DNA of 64,000 bases from Symbiodinium natans. Lineage: Eukaryota > Sar > Dinophyceae > Suessiales > Symbiodiniaceae. Within the stretch, counting starts at the first letter, position 1; every line of letters begins with the position of its first letter. Where the stretch lies: assembly GCA_905221605.1 (NCBI GenBank), contig CAJNDS010002723.1, forward strand, positions 388,001 to 452,000, read 5' to 3'. Below, piece after piece: positions 42,816 to 53,715 of the stretch. The translations under genes and the position numbers were made by a program. The notes under the pieces were generated by a model that saw nothing but the letters and a program-made list of their open reading frames with translations, searched no databases and was not told the origin of the DNA.

Positions 42816-43098
42816 CTCGTGTTGGTCTCTTGGATGCTATGTTACAGTATTTGGTTTGAAGGGTTTCGTGACATGCTGTGGTGAAATAGGTACTGGTTTG
42901 TAGGGCTCTGCTGTTGGTCAATCTGCTCCCAGGTGCTTTTGGTCATCCCGGGCGTCTCTTGGATGTTTCATACAGGGTATGGTTCGTTGAAGGGTTTTGC
43001 GAAGTGTTGCTCTAATTGCCCCTCTTCGGGTCTGTGTTTGGTGTGTTGTGGAATTTCGGATTCGGGAGGCGATATGTCATCCTCGCAACTGAGGCGAT

Positions 43099-44669
43099 GA
43101 CAAAGCGCGGTGAGCCTGTTGCGTACGGCCCCGTGACTTGGCGTGACTGTTGCTGTTGATTGGTGTCAGTTTTGGCTGAGATATTCTCTTCTCTTTTGGT
43201 TGGCGACATGCCATCCCATGGCTGCTCCTGTTATCCGACTTGCTTCAGGAGAACCCGCCACCGCCGGGGCCGGTCGTCTGGGCCTTTCGTATCATTATTT
43301 GTTTTCTTCGTGAGTGTTTTGTTTTTTTTTTACTGCGCGTTTCTTCGAGGAAACCGATAGTGATGATGAGGCGGGGTAGTTGGTGCCATTGGTTTGGACT
43401 GGTTGTGGCTTGGTGTGTTTTCTTATCAGTATTGGAAGGTCCCACGCACGTGGCCTGAAAACGATGCCTGTGACTTATATGTTGTTTTGCAACAGTTTTA
43501 CATGTACTTAGTTGTTCCTGGTATTCTTGATGCTTGTTTGTTCTGAGGCCACGCGGCACGATGGTATGTTGGCCGCGTCTCGACTTCGTAGTCCTTTGTG
43601 CTGCCTTTTGTTTTTCCCTGCACGTGGTGTTGCGTCTAAGGAGCAGCTGGCATACTTCGATTCCAGCGAAGAAGAGGCTTGGCGCTGTTGTCTTGTGTGG
43701 TGTTCTGGCATTCTGTTCTTGCTGGTTCTTGAGGCCATACCCGTCGAGCTGATGGCCATGCCCAGCATCGTGTTTTGCCTGGATTATTGCTCGTTCTGTC
43801 TTGGTGTTTCGTGTTTGTTTGTATGTTGGCGATGTTGGTTTCAGGAAGTGCCGACTGGCAGTGGCGATGTCCCAGCTCTTTGGCCTGCATTTTTCTTTTG
43901 CTTTCCGTTTGTGTTTTTGTCGTGGTGGGTCTTTTTCTGATCTTTTTGTTTTCTTAGGTGGTCATTGACTTGACCGGGGTGGACGTCAAGGAGGACTTCA
44001 ATTTCGTGGTTGTGGGGAGTTGGTAGGGTTTCTTGACTCTGCAGGAAGCAGACGACCATGAGATGGCCGAGTTTTGGGCAAGTGTCGTTCCCGAGGCAGT
44101 TGGTCTTCCATCTCTGTGTTGGGGGGGGGGGGGGGCGTGTTTCGTTGTTCTGAACTGAGGTGGAGGACGAAGACGGAATGCCACTTGCCGAGCACGAGGC
44201 CCCGCGCAAGCGGAGGCCGTTTTCATGTGTTATAATCTCACACATATGTTTTTGCTTCTTTTTCTGTTGGGAGGGGGGGGCTTGTTGGGCGTTGAAGCCC
44301 GGTAAGTTGAGTTGTAGTCTTGAAGTGTTTCTGTACTTTCCTGGGCAGGAAGGCGGTCAACGACAAATCGTGACAGGGCAAGTTGACCACGATGCGAGGC
44401 TGGGATTCCAGTCTTGTGTTCTTGTTGGTCTTTTCTACGTCTTTCGTACTCTTTTACTTGTTTTTGTCGCTTGCTCTGATAGGTCACTACGAGCGGAGTG
44501 ACCGTTGCGAGACAAAGGTCCCGCGCAACGCGGCTACGTTAGCCTTGCGGAGGTCCCAGCTCAAGGAGAGAGCGCGGATATCCGCAGCCGACAGGGCATC
44601 ACGCCAATAATTCAATGCATAAGCCGGAGGATGACGACGATGTGCAGGACCCCGATGCCAGGGGCTCCG
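43099..44669 (+). CDS. Unrecognised acidic protein, GC-rich exons in T-rich introns
   Basis: Short GC-rich blocks alternate with introns full of TTTTGTTTTC-like text. Blocks: ATG near 43,096 (MTKRGEPVAYGPVTWRD); about 43,248-43,290 (ENPPPPGPVVWAF); 43,350-43,377 (ETDSDDEAG); about 43,637-43,690 (SKEQLAYFDSSEEEAW); about 43,846-43,877 (EVPTGSGDVP); 43,960-44,020 (VVIDLTGVDVKEDFNFVVV); 44,047-44,100 (EADDHEMAEFWASVVPEAV); 44,162-44,220 (EDEDGMPLAEHEAPRKRRP); about 44,480-44,605 (Arg-rich); and a C-terminus at about 44,613-44,669 (KPEDDDDVQDPDARGSDE, TGA). Most boundaries are GT..AG. The protein is acidic with no domain I can name; a nuclear role would be a guess. Confidence 0.45.
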
Positions 44670-44903
44670 ACGAGTGAGTTTTTTTGGTGCCATTTATTCT
44701 TTGTCAATTGGCCATAACATACAACTTAATACATGTACATACATACTAATGTATTCTATACATATACACTTCTACATACACACATACATCAACGTCATCG
44801 TCCTTTTTTCAATCTTTGAGCCATTTGAAGTGCTCACCACATTTGAACAATTTGTCCAGTTTCACAAGGCTGCCTTGAGTGGTGCCATTTAAAGCTGACT
44901 ATA

Positions 44904-44990
44904 TCCCTAAACCCTAAACCCTAAACCCGAAACCCTAAACCCTAAACTCTAAACCCTAAACCCTGAACCCTAACCCCAAACCCTAAACTT
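44904..44990. repeat. Interstitial telomeric repeat (CCCTAAA)n
   Basis: About 12 CCCTAAA units with a few variants (CCCGAAA, CTCTAAA, CCCTGAA), located between the acidic-protein gene and the inverted-repeat cluster. Confidence 0.92.
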
Positions 44991-45042
44991 GTTTCACCTT
45001 TTTGCACTGCATGCACGTCGGCCGAAGAGATATTTTTTTTAT

Positions 45043-45837
45043 GAAGTTCTTCCGAGGTGAGAAGCTCCATCCCCGAAGTATTGCGTTACATTTTTTAGGT
45101 TCTTCTCGTAAGCTGTATTTTGTTTTCCTGAGGTTTGCATGGGATTTGTTGTTTTAGATCTTCCATGTGGGTTTGGGGTTCTTCATCTCGGAAGAACTTC
45201 TCGCGGGGCGCGGCCTTTTCAAGGAGTTCACGAATTTAGTGTTTAATCGCAAAAGTAAAATCATACTTAATTCGTGAACTCCTTATTAGGTAAGCCGAGG
45301 GGGGAGTTACACGGGCGGGACTTCGTCCCCGGATGCCGCAGTGTAACTCCTCCCTCGGAGGGTTCCGTTCTTTTGACCATGCCCAATTCCCTTTAAGTGT
45401 TGCGTGTGTAGGTGAAGTAGGTATCGGGTTAGTTTGTGTGAATTCGATGGTTGAAGATTAGGGAAGGGGTTAAAGGGAATTGGTGCATTTGAGATCCACT
45501 TTCACGGGCCTAGCCCCTTTGCTCATCTTTTTCGTATGTCTTGTTCATCTAGTCGTAGCTCATGGGCACGTGCACTTTCAGTCATTGGTCAAATTAGATG
45601 AGCAAATGGGGTCGTTGACTACTGCGGGTCTGGCCCTTAAATTAGCCCCCCTGGGCTGTAGTGTGTTTAATTGTTTTTAAAGGCTGCTTTCTTTAGCGCC
45701 GTAATCTGTTTTTTGCAATTTTATAAGGCTGCCCTTGGAGCGCATTTTCTCCGCACGCGTGTAAAATAAAAGGGAGGGAGCGTCGGGCGAGCGTGATTGG
45801 TTTCTGTTGGTGTGTGTGAGAGAGAGAAGGAAACAGA

Positions 45838-45879
<42 letters not shown>

Positions 45880-46077
45880 ACGCCCATTCTTCCACTGTTT
45901 CTCATCCTCTCACTGGTTCCTCTTTTTTTATTGTCTTCGTCGCGCACGCATTTGTGGGGCTCGGGCTAGAGGCCTTCAGACGGGGTTCGCGGTTTGGGAC
46001 CGCGGCAGCATCCCTCTTTCGAGAGGGGGGCTGACTGTCCCGGAACGTGTTTTTGTTTCCCCGGAAACAAAAACACG
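45043..46077. repeat. Cluster of eight consecutive inverted repeats
   Basis: Stem arms read from the sequence: 45,043-45,056/45,187-45,200 (14 of 14, GAAGTTCTTCCGAG); 45,221-45,236/45,269-45,284 (16 of 16, AAGGAGTTCACGAATT); 45,295-45,312/45,341-45,358 (17 of 18); 45,383-45,396/45,470-45,483 (14 of 14, CCAATTCCCTTTAA); 45,514-45,528/45,596-45,611 (15 with one bulge); 45,988-45,993/45,999-46,004; 46,012-46,017/46,022-46,027 with a TTCG loop; 46,046-46,060/46,063-46,077 (15 of 15, two-base loop). They do not overlap and follow one another. The only ORF (45,480-45,680) has no recognised product. I cannot assign a type: structured RNAs, fold-back elements or inserted organelle DNA are all possible. 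Confidence 0.85.
45843..45878. repeat. (GA)n microsatellite
   Basis: About 17 GA units inside the inverted-repeat cluster. It makes spurious Arg/Glu and Ser/Leu ORFs. Confidence 0.9.
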
Positions 46078-46433
46078 GGCCATAGTCGGGAGAGCCGTCT
46101 GGGATACCGGTGGATTTTATTGAGGCTTGAAAAAGCTTGAAACAAAGCTTTAAGGCACAGGCTTCAGAAACGATATTTAGGGGAGGGGGCCTTTTGAACA
46201 TGAGAAAGGGGGGGAAAGGAGAGGAGCAGGGATCGTTGGCAGGTGTTTTTTTGAAAACCGAACGGTGTGTGTGATTGATGCTGAGGAGCCCTCATTGTCT
46301 GCAGATTTGCCTGTTGCTTGGTTGTAGTAGGTTCTGGGTTGCTTTGTAAAATCATCGTCGGAGGCAGGGTATCCCTACAGGGGAAGGACACCTCCTTAAC
46401 AAAGGTCGCAAGGCGTCGTGGCAGCTACCTCCG

Positions 46434-46725
46434 GGGTGGTGGGGTCTGGAGGCTATGTTGGCCCCTCTTAGAAGGTCTTGGAGGGTATGTTGGCCCTTCT
46501 TAAGGGTTTTGGAGGCTATGTTGGCTCCTCGTTGGAGGGTCTTAGAGGGTCATGGAGGCTATCTTGGCCCCTCTTAGAGGGTCGGGGAGGCTATGTTGGT
46601 TTTCTCGTCGGATAATCTTGGAGGCTATGTTGGCCCATCTTGGCAGGTCTTGGAGGCTATGTTGGTCCCCCTTAGAGGGTCTTGGAGGCTATGTTGGCCC
46701 CTCTTAGAGGGTCTGGGAGGCTTTC
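46434..46725. repeat. ~33-bp minisatellite
   Basis: About nine units of GGAGGCTATGTTGGCCCCTC plus TTAGAGGGTCTT with substitutions and short indels. Because the unit is near a multiple of three, one frame reads a WRLCWPLLEGLGGYVGPS-like repeat; I do not treat it as a gene. Confidence 0.85.
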
Positions 46726-46967
46726 CGAATGATAACCAAATAAGGTTCGGAGGGGCCCTTTCCGCGCCCCAAAAGGCTCCCAAAAAGGCTCAGAACTGGT
46801 CTGGGAGAAGCCCAGCCTGGACGACTTAGGGGAAGCTCTCAGAATGTTATGAGGAGGTTTTGGAAGGTTTTAAGGCTCCGGGAGGTCCCCCTGAACAACA
46901 ACGTCCGAGAAAGCATGAGCTGGGCTTTGTTTTGTTCTGTGTGTTGATTGTATTTGTGGGTTGAAAG

Positions 46968-47745
46968 ACATGGACATAGACTATAATCAGCAGAGAAGTC
47001 CGTCTCCTGTGGCAGGGGGTTCAGAAGTGGAGGCTGGAGATGGGGCTGGGCTGGGACATGGTGGCAGCATCCCTTTCTGGGAGTGGGCTCTGACGCTTTT
47101 TTTTTGCTGCCAAGGTCGGGGAGCTGTCGTGAGAGTGCTGGACGAAGCCGTTTGTGATCTCACACTTACATCACTTGCCTGCGCTATTTGCACCTTCTGT
47201 CTCGGCAATGGCTGCTCCTAGCTTCGCCTCCCTTCCGGTGATCGTGGTGTCCAAGGCCTTGTAATTGGTTTTTGTGTTGTGACTGCTGGTGATGTTGATG
47301 ATTTGTGACGGCCGCTCGAACACGGACAAGAACGATTTCAGCTCGGGCACTTTGCTGCAGGATTTATTTTATTTCTAAGCACATATGTAAACAGTGTTGA
47401 TTGCCGCTGCGATTACGTGTTCATTGCGTGCTGGCACAGTTGTGCTGACGATGGGTTGTACGTGTGTAGGAGTATTTTCCTGAAAACGCCAAGTATGTGG
47501 TTGTGCCGAAGGCGGAGGTGCGTCGCTGACAGACTTTGTTTGTTGCTTCCAATTACTCAACATTTCCCCTGCTGTGAGCACGCAATATAAACATTGGAGT
47601 GTTGGTCATTTGTGGAGGTCTCTCAGTACCGGAAGCTCATCAAGAAAGCGGCTCTTGACTTCACGGTGGTCGCTGAGCCCAGGCCTGGGCTGGCAGCTGC
47701 TGATGCTTTCCTTGGTTCGGAGGACTGCGTGTGCCAGCAGATGTG
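46968..47745 (+). CDS. Unrecognised multi-exon gene
   Basis: Coding-like blocks in T-rich surroundings: about 46,970-47,070 (DIDYNQQRSPSPVAGGSEVE), 47,218-47,265 (SFASLPVIVVSKAL), 47,305-47,360 (DGRSNTDKNDFSSGTLLQ), 47,471-47,535 (YFPENAKYVVVPKAEVRR) and about 47,610-47,745 (SQYRKLIKKAALDFTVVAEP then GLAAADAFLGSEDCVCQQ). Their style matches the gene at 43.1-44.7 kb. No family recognised. Confidence 0.35.
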
Positions 47746-47810
47746 ATTGCCAGGTGTAGACATCCGATGCATGCTAATCTGAGGTCTTAGCTTGTTCCGA
47801 TTTATGCATG

Positions 47811-49032
47811 CTGGTAAACGAGGGTTTCTATCCTTGCCCCCCGAATCTGAAGTCAGTTAAATCCTAAGTCTTCAAACCTTACATCGCTTATAAGTCAAAC
47901 GGAACCCTTTAAGATCCGCTGGCAATCGTGGATCGAGAAGCATTGTGGGTTAGGTTCCAGGTCGTATTGCTTCATGGCGGAGAGAGCTAGGTGGTATCGG
48001 TTTTGGTTGGACTCCTGGCGTCTCTGGTGGATCCCTCAGGCGCCGAAGCCTGGCCTGCAGGCGGGCCTGCAAGTGGGCCTGCAAGGTTTACGTCGTGCAG
48101 GGTCTTGGGGGGTCTGGATTTAGGCATCAAATGTGAGGGCTTTTGGCGCTTGGGGGCATGGATGTGAGGTTCAGGGCCAAACTTGGGGTCAGGATGCATG
48201 CTGGTAAACGAGGGTTTCTATCCTTGCCCCCCGAATCTCAAGTCAGTTAAATCCTAAGTCTTCAAACCTTACATCGCTTATAAGTCAAACGGAACCCTTT
48301 AACATCCGCTGGCAATCGTGGATCGAGAAGAATGCATTGTGGGTTCGGTTCCAGGTCGTATTGCTTCAGGTCGGAGAGAGCTAGGTGGTATCGGTTTTGG
48401 TTGGACTCCTGGCGTCTTTGGTAGATCCCTCAGGCACCGGGTCCCGGCCTGCAGCTGGGCCCGCAGGTGGGCCTGCAAGGTTTACGTCGTGCAGGGTCTT
48501 GGGGGTCTGGATTTTGGGGGCATGGATGTGAGGTTCAGGGCCAAACTTGGGGTCAGGTTTATGCATGCTGGTAAACGAGGGTTTCTATCCTTGCCCCCCG
48601 AATCTCAAGTCAGTTAAATCCTAAGTCTTCAAACCTTACATCGCTTATAAGTCAAACGGAACCCTTTAAGATCCGCTGGCAATCGTGGATCGAGAAGCAT
48701 TGTGGGTTAGGTTCCAGGTCGTATTGCTTCATGGCGGAGAGAGCTAGGTGGTATCGGTTTTGGTTGGACTCCTGGCGTCTCTGGTGGATCCCTCAGGCGC
48801 CGAAGCCTGGCCTGCAGGCGGGCCTGCAAGTGCGCCTGCAAGGTTTACGTCGTGCAGGGTCTTGGGGGGTCTGGATTTAGGCATCAAATGTGAGGGCTTT
48901 TGGCGCTTGCATGGATGTGAGGTTCAGGGTATGCGTGCTGGTAAACGAGGGTTTCTATCCTTGCCCCCCGAATCTCAAGTCAGTTAAATCCTAAGTCTTC
49001 AAACCTTACATCGCTTATAAGTCAAACGGAAC
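47811..49032. repeat. 370-390 bp tandem repeat, 3 full copies plus a partial
   Basis: The marker CTGGTAAACGAGGGTTTCTA begins at 47,811, 48,201, 48,568 and 48,938 (steps 390, 367, 370). Units share TCAGTTAAATCCTAAGTCTT, GTCAAACGGAACCCTTTAA and TTTACGTCGTGCAGGGTCTT. They differ by small deletions, for example loss of a GGGGG block before CATGGATGTGAGG in the last step. The last copy breaks off at 49,032 exactly where the retroelement fragment begins. The ORFs in it recur with the unit and show no domain. Confidence 0.92.
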
Positions 49033-49197
49033 CCTGGCAAGGCCAACTACGTGGCTGGGATGGTCGATGTCTGGCGGCCCTTCTTGGCGGACATCTACGG
49101 GGTGATCTCCAATCCAGGCGAGTCACGAGCGCCTACCGGCTGCGTTTGGACCAAACAATGGCGTCACACCGCGCTATGCTCTGATGCGGATTTGTAA
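49033..49197 (+). mobile_element. Retroelement polyprotein fragment
   Basis: An open frame reads GKANYVAGMVDVWRPFLADI, then a linker, then PTGCVWTKQWRH, ending at TAA about 49,197. The 'GKAN(Y/H)VA...WRPFL...' and '...CVWTKQ' text matches, from memory, the stretch after the reverse transcriptase in dinoflagellate retroelement polyproteins. Only about 55 codons remain. The left edge is a sharp junction with the tandem repeat. Confidence 0.5.
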
Positions 49198-49199
49198 GG

Positions 49200-50185
49200 G
49201 GCCTTTTAGGGGGTAACAGGGAACATCCTACTCAGCCTTGTGCAATACAATCCGCGTAATCAACCTCAGAAGGGCCTGTGATTAGCAAAGGCTTCAGTGG
49301 GTTCCATAGATCGGAAATCAACCGTTTAGAGGGCCTTGAGGCCTTATAGGGGAAATGGCCATCAACCTTATAAAGTGCCTTTAGAGGATGTTCGCGTAGA
49401 GTAGCAGGGGGCCTTTAAGGGATTGAAGGGTGCAACAGCAATCAAGCTTCTCAAGGGCCTCAAAGGGATTGTTGGGAAAAAAAGGCCTGCAAGGCAATCG
49501 AGGGCAGAATTGCCCATCCTGGCAGGAAGGGTTTCTTTCACAGCGCCCCGTTATTTGGTGGCGACCATGGCTTTGGTGCTGTTTCTGGTCTCTTTAGGGT
49601 GCCCTAACAACAGGGGCCCCGGTATCCTTAACAAGAACCTCGAAAGCTGGAGCGATGTTGAACCCCAACCCCTAAACCCTTTTACCCTTTGCCGGTGCAT
49701 GTCTTGCTCAGAGAGTCGCGTTTAGCTTGAGAGGGCCTCGGGGCTTGGTCTGCTTCTCGGGTTTAGGGCTTAGGTAGAACTAGATTTTGGCATATAGTTG
49801 GCTAGCGCCTAGTTTGCCCCATGATTCGAGTAGAAGGCCCGAACTAAGCCCTAAACCCGACACCCTTCAAACTCTACAGAGACATTTTTGTGGCTTGAGG
49901 CGCTCAGCCCTAGCAATAGACGGGGTTCTCCAAACGTTAAACTGGGCTAGGCTTTCTGGATGTCCAGGGTTTAGAGGCTAAAGTCCCTAATCTTGCTAGT
50001 TGTTAGGAAGACACGATATGCAATGAGGCACCTTGCCCCCCCCCACCTTGCTCCACGTAACCCTTGAGAAAACTATATATGGGGACCCGCGTTCCCTGAG
50101 CCAGCAATTAGCTTCAAAGATTTGAGAGAGGAGGACCTTGGAGTTGGGGGGCGATCCCTGAAACACAAGAAAATTGGTCGGAGTA
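49200..50185. other. No gene; degenerate repeats
   Basis: Text rich in GGGGCCTTTTAGGGGG-like and CCCTAAACCC-like fragments (49,660-49,690 and 49,840-49,862). It looks like decayed telomeric or low-complexity sequence. Nothing coding can be supported. Confidence 0.4.
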
Positions 50186-50186
50186 G

Positions 50187-50545
50187 GCGGTAGGGGGGGG
50201 GGAAGGGGAAGGGTGGTGGGGAGGGGGGGCAGGGGAAGGGGTTGGTGGTGGGAGGGTGCTGGAGGTGTGGAGAAAAAGGTGGCAGGGAGGAGGATGGGTA
50301 AGCGGAGGGTGGGGAGGGGAGCGTTGAGAGGGGGGAGCAAGTGGAGAGGTGGAAGGGGAAGGGTGGTGGGGAGGGGGGGCAGGGGAAGGGGTTGGTGGCC
50401 CAGTGGGTTCTGTTGCACAGTGGGAAGTGGCTGGAGAAAAAGTGGCAGGGGAGGAGGATGGGTAAGCAGAGGGTGGGGAGGGGGTCGTGATAGAGCGGTG
50501 AGAGGGGGGAGCGGTCAGGGCAGGGATGGGGGGGGGGACACAAAC
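50187..50545. repeat. G-rich duplicated tract
   Basis: A roughly 150-bp G-rich unit is repeated: GTGGTGGGGAGGGGGGGCAG followed by GGGAAGGGGTTGGTGG occurs at 50,212 and 50,366, and GGAGGAGGATGGGTAAGC occurs twice. It has strong G-quadruplex potential. Pro-rich minus-strand and Gly-rich plus-strand ORFs are by-products. Confidence 0.85.
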
Positions 50546-51339
50546 GGAGGGTCTTCACTGACGCCGCCCCGCTGTTGCTTGGGGTCGGCGGATATAATTG
50601 TATGAGTATATGATTATCTTATCATACTCTAGTAGTATGTTATCATATTATCTTCTTTGTTCAGCCGCTCTGGGCCTTGCTCCCTGGCGCCCTTCCCAGA
50701 CACCGAATGGTGCGTACTACGGGGACTTCCAGGAGGCCGCGCTGTCAGCTGCTTTAACTTTAAAGCTTTGTATTTACATAGATCAAGAACACAGCAACCC
50801 GTGGTGTGGGTGGGGGGTCTCGTTCCGTGGGACTGGGCGGCTTCCTCCCTTCCTCTGTGGCGTGGCGGCGTGCATGAATCCGGAGATATTTCGAATCTAC
50901 GCTGAGACATCTACACATAAAAGCCGAAGGGATAGTTAGGTTTTTCAAACTTGACGGTTGCACTTGTCCAGGCTGCGCTGGACGCAACCTGCAACTCCCT
51001 GGTGCTGACAGCAGACTCGCCAGCGCTGAGCTCAGTCCAGCAGGACATTAACTTAGCGATCATAGCGGTGTAAACGGAAGGTGCATCGCGCGCCAGGACT
51101 CGGTTCAACCTCGGTTGTGCTGTCGGGTATTTGGTATGTTCTTTGCGTACGGCTTGGCTTGTTATTTTCTCAAGAAGCTGACAATCGTCACAGAATCGTC
51201 ACAGGTGCGTAAGAAGGCCTTCCCTCCGAATTCTCAGAACAGACTAGGACTGAGAAGGGGAATGCTGTTCGTGTACGCGCCATGACACGCTTACACGAGA
51301 ACTGGACACCGCGAGGGCTGGTTGTCATGCTCATAGTAC

Positions 51340-51815
51340 AACTAAACGTAATTGTAGAAGCAATCCGATAGAAATAGTATCAGTCGTATTCGTAGCAAGA
51401 AGTAGTAGGGACAGCATTCGTAATTGAAGTAGGAATAGTACTAGTACTAGAAATAGTAGGTGGCGATGGTAGACTAGTAGTAATAGTTGCAGTAATAGCA
51501 ATAGCCGTAGCAATAGCAATAGCAATAGCAACAGCAACAGCAATAGCACTAGCCTTTGCAATAGCAATAGCAGTAGCAGTAGCAGAAGCAATGGCAAAAA
51601 CAAAAGAAAAAGGTACCAGTAGCACTTCCGACGACGTCGTTGTCGTCGTCGTCGTCGTCGTCGTCGTCGTTGTCTTCGTCGTCGTCGTCGTGATTGTTAG
51701 AGTTAGAGTAGGAGTAGGAGTAGGAGTAGGAGCAAGAGCAAGAGCAAGAGCAAGAGCAACCGCAAGAGCAAGAGCAACCGCAAGAGCAAGAGCAAGAGCA
51801 AGGGCAACCGCAATA
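51340..51815. repeat. Triplet and hexanucleotide repeat block
   Basis: Three successive low-complexity zones: GTA/ATA/GCA triplets (51,350-51,590), (GTC)n (51,636-51,690), and (GAGCAA)n with GTAGGA units (51,705-51,805). Long Leu-, Ala- and Thr-rich ORFs across it on both strands are by-products. Confidence 0.9.
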
Positions 51816-52587
51816 GCCGGATCATAGTACAAGTGCAGTTCACGATTCGGCTTTAAGGCCTCGATGTTGACCAGCATCGAAGACAGGAGGATGCCGTTTT
51901 CGCAATAGGGAATCCAGCGCCACAGCCGAGAGCTTCTTTTTTGCTGCGCAGGGCGAACCCCTCGATGCCACAGGTGAACCAGGCATGTGAGTCTTGGCTG
52001 CACATAGTAGAAGCACGATCTGCAAGTGCCATTTAGACGCAGAAAGCCAGAGTGGGGTCACAATCTCACGCTAAGCACGCTCCCCCCTAAGCCTTGTGAT
52101 GCAAAGGTCAGTTGGAGTTGCAGAGTCTTGGTGCGTGTCCAGCACTTGGCTGAACCACCAGATGCATGTGCACCGATTGGAAGCGTTTCGCTTGTTAGGC
52201 TGTCATGCGAAGCCTCGGCACACAACTGACAGGCAGAACATTTTGGCTACAACTGAAGCTCAGACATGCATACCATTTTTGCACCTCTGAGTGAGGTGGA
52301 TCAGAGCAGTATCAGAGCCATTGCCAGGCCCTGGCGCTTGCACCAATGCTGCCCCGGCCGTCAAGGAACCCTGGGTTGCTGCGATCTTAGAACAGCTCAG
52401 ATTCTGAGTCCACACTCTACATTCTCCACCTGTCGCTCTACACTTGTCAATCTTCTTCCGAACAACCATAGCAAAGCCGCTAGAGCTACCAGCCTACTTA
52501 CAAAAAGTGTGCCAGCGCCGGCAGAGATTCAGGGGGCCTCGCTTAGGACACTGCCTGCAGGCCCACCGCCCATCATGGAACTCAACA

Positions 52588-52660
52588 ACATGTCACTCTA
52601 CACTTGTACACTGTCTACGCTTGTACACTGTCTACGCTTGTACACTGTCTACACTGTCTG
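52588..52660. repeat. 17-bp tandem repeat
   Basis: CTTGTACACTGTCTACG occurs three times in a row with partial flanking units. Confidence 0.85.
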
Positions 52661-52889
52661 CGGCATATCGGGGGCTCATGCTGCAGCAGTACTGGTCGTA
52701 AGAGTCTTTCAGTGTGGACTTCGCTGTTGACCTCGTCTCTCAACTGAGGCTACAGAATGCAGCTGCGATGACATGAGCATCACCATGGCGCAGGTGCCCC
52801 CAGTGTCTGCTTTGAGCTGGCACCCCGTCTAAGCCCAAGGTGCAGACATGGACTGAGACTTTCGCAGTCATGGCCTGGTGCGTGTGCTT

Positions 52890-53715
52890 GCCTGTCAAGC
52901 AGTGCACGCAGGCGACATCTTTCCGAGCACTGTGCGGCGCTATGTCGACAGGCTTGTTGCATTGCAACCTCAGTGGCTTGCTTCATGCCTTGAGCGCACC
53001 TGATGATCTCTGGGATCACAAGCAGCTTGGCGCCTTGGCACAGGCTTGCGTTCTGCTGTCTTTGATCGGCACTTGTCCAAGAAGGATCAGTGCTACCAAG
53101 GCGGCCGGTTGCCCAACCTGCAAAGCAAAGGCATATCGTGGCCATCTTTACTTCATTTCAGTTTAGTTCTTTCCGCCCTGGACCAGAACAACATCTACAG
53201 GACGAAAAGTGGTAACACAAAGAAATGGTTCTTACATGGGCGTATACGTATTCATATATATATATATATAGTCATATATATATATATATGTAACATATGT
53301 GTATATAAGTAAGTGTGTGTGTGTGTGTATGATGCGTCTGCAACAAAGCGTAAGATACCAGTCAAAGAACAGAAGCCCGAAGCCGACTGCTACAACGGCT
53401 GACCTACAGTCAGCGGTGTGTAGTGGTGTAGCGTGCGCAATGCGATGCGCTCTTGCTTTGTGACACCGGCTGTTGTCGGCTTGTGCAGGCAGCATGGCGG
53501 CCACTCTGCCACAATTTCGAAGGATGTCATGTCAATGAGAATTGAGGAGAACGATGGCATATTCAATCGTCAACATCTCTGCCTCAATACCCAGGCGTCG
53601 GCTATGCTCAACCCCATTGAGTACGGTTCAGTGCTGAGCTGCCGGGTCGTCGAGGCCAAACCGGACAACAACCATGGGGGTACTACCCCGCTGCAGCTGA
53701 GGCGAGTTTGCTAAT
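52890..53715 (+). CDS. Unrecognised coding-like exons
   Basis: About 52,885-52,998 reads GDIFPSTVRRYVDRLVALQP, about 53,045-53,145 reads AVFDRHLSKKDQCYQGGRLP, and about 53,515-53,714 reads IEENDGIFNRQHLCLNTQAS then AMLNPIEYGSVLSCRVVEAK to a TAA at 53,712-53,714. The last is the most convincing, a compact soluble segment with a stop. A TA/GT microsatellite (53,250-53,330) separates them. No family recognised. Confidence 0.35.

Noticed and set aside
50073..50605. Pro-rich and Gly-rich ORFs up to 161 codons
   Set aside because: They arise from the duplicated G-rich tract; no conserved motif.
51380..52003. 207-codon minus-strand ORF
   Set aside because: Mostly Ala/Leu/Thr repeats produced by triplet and hexanucleotide tracts.
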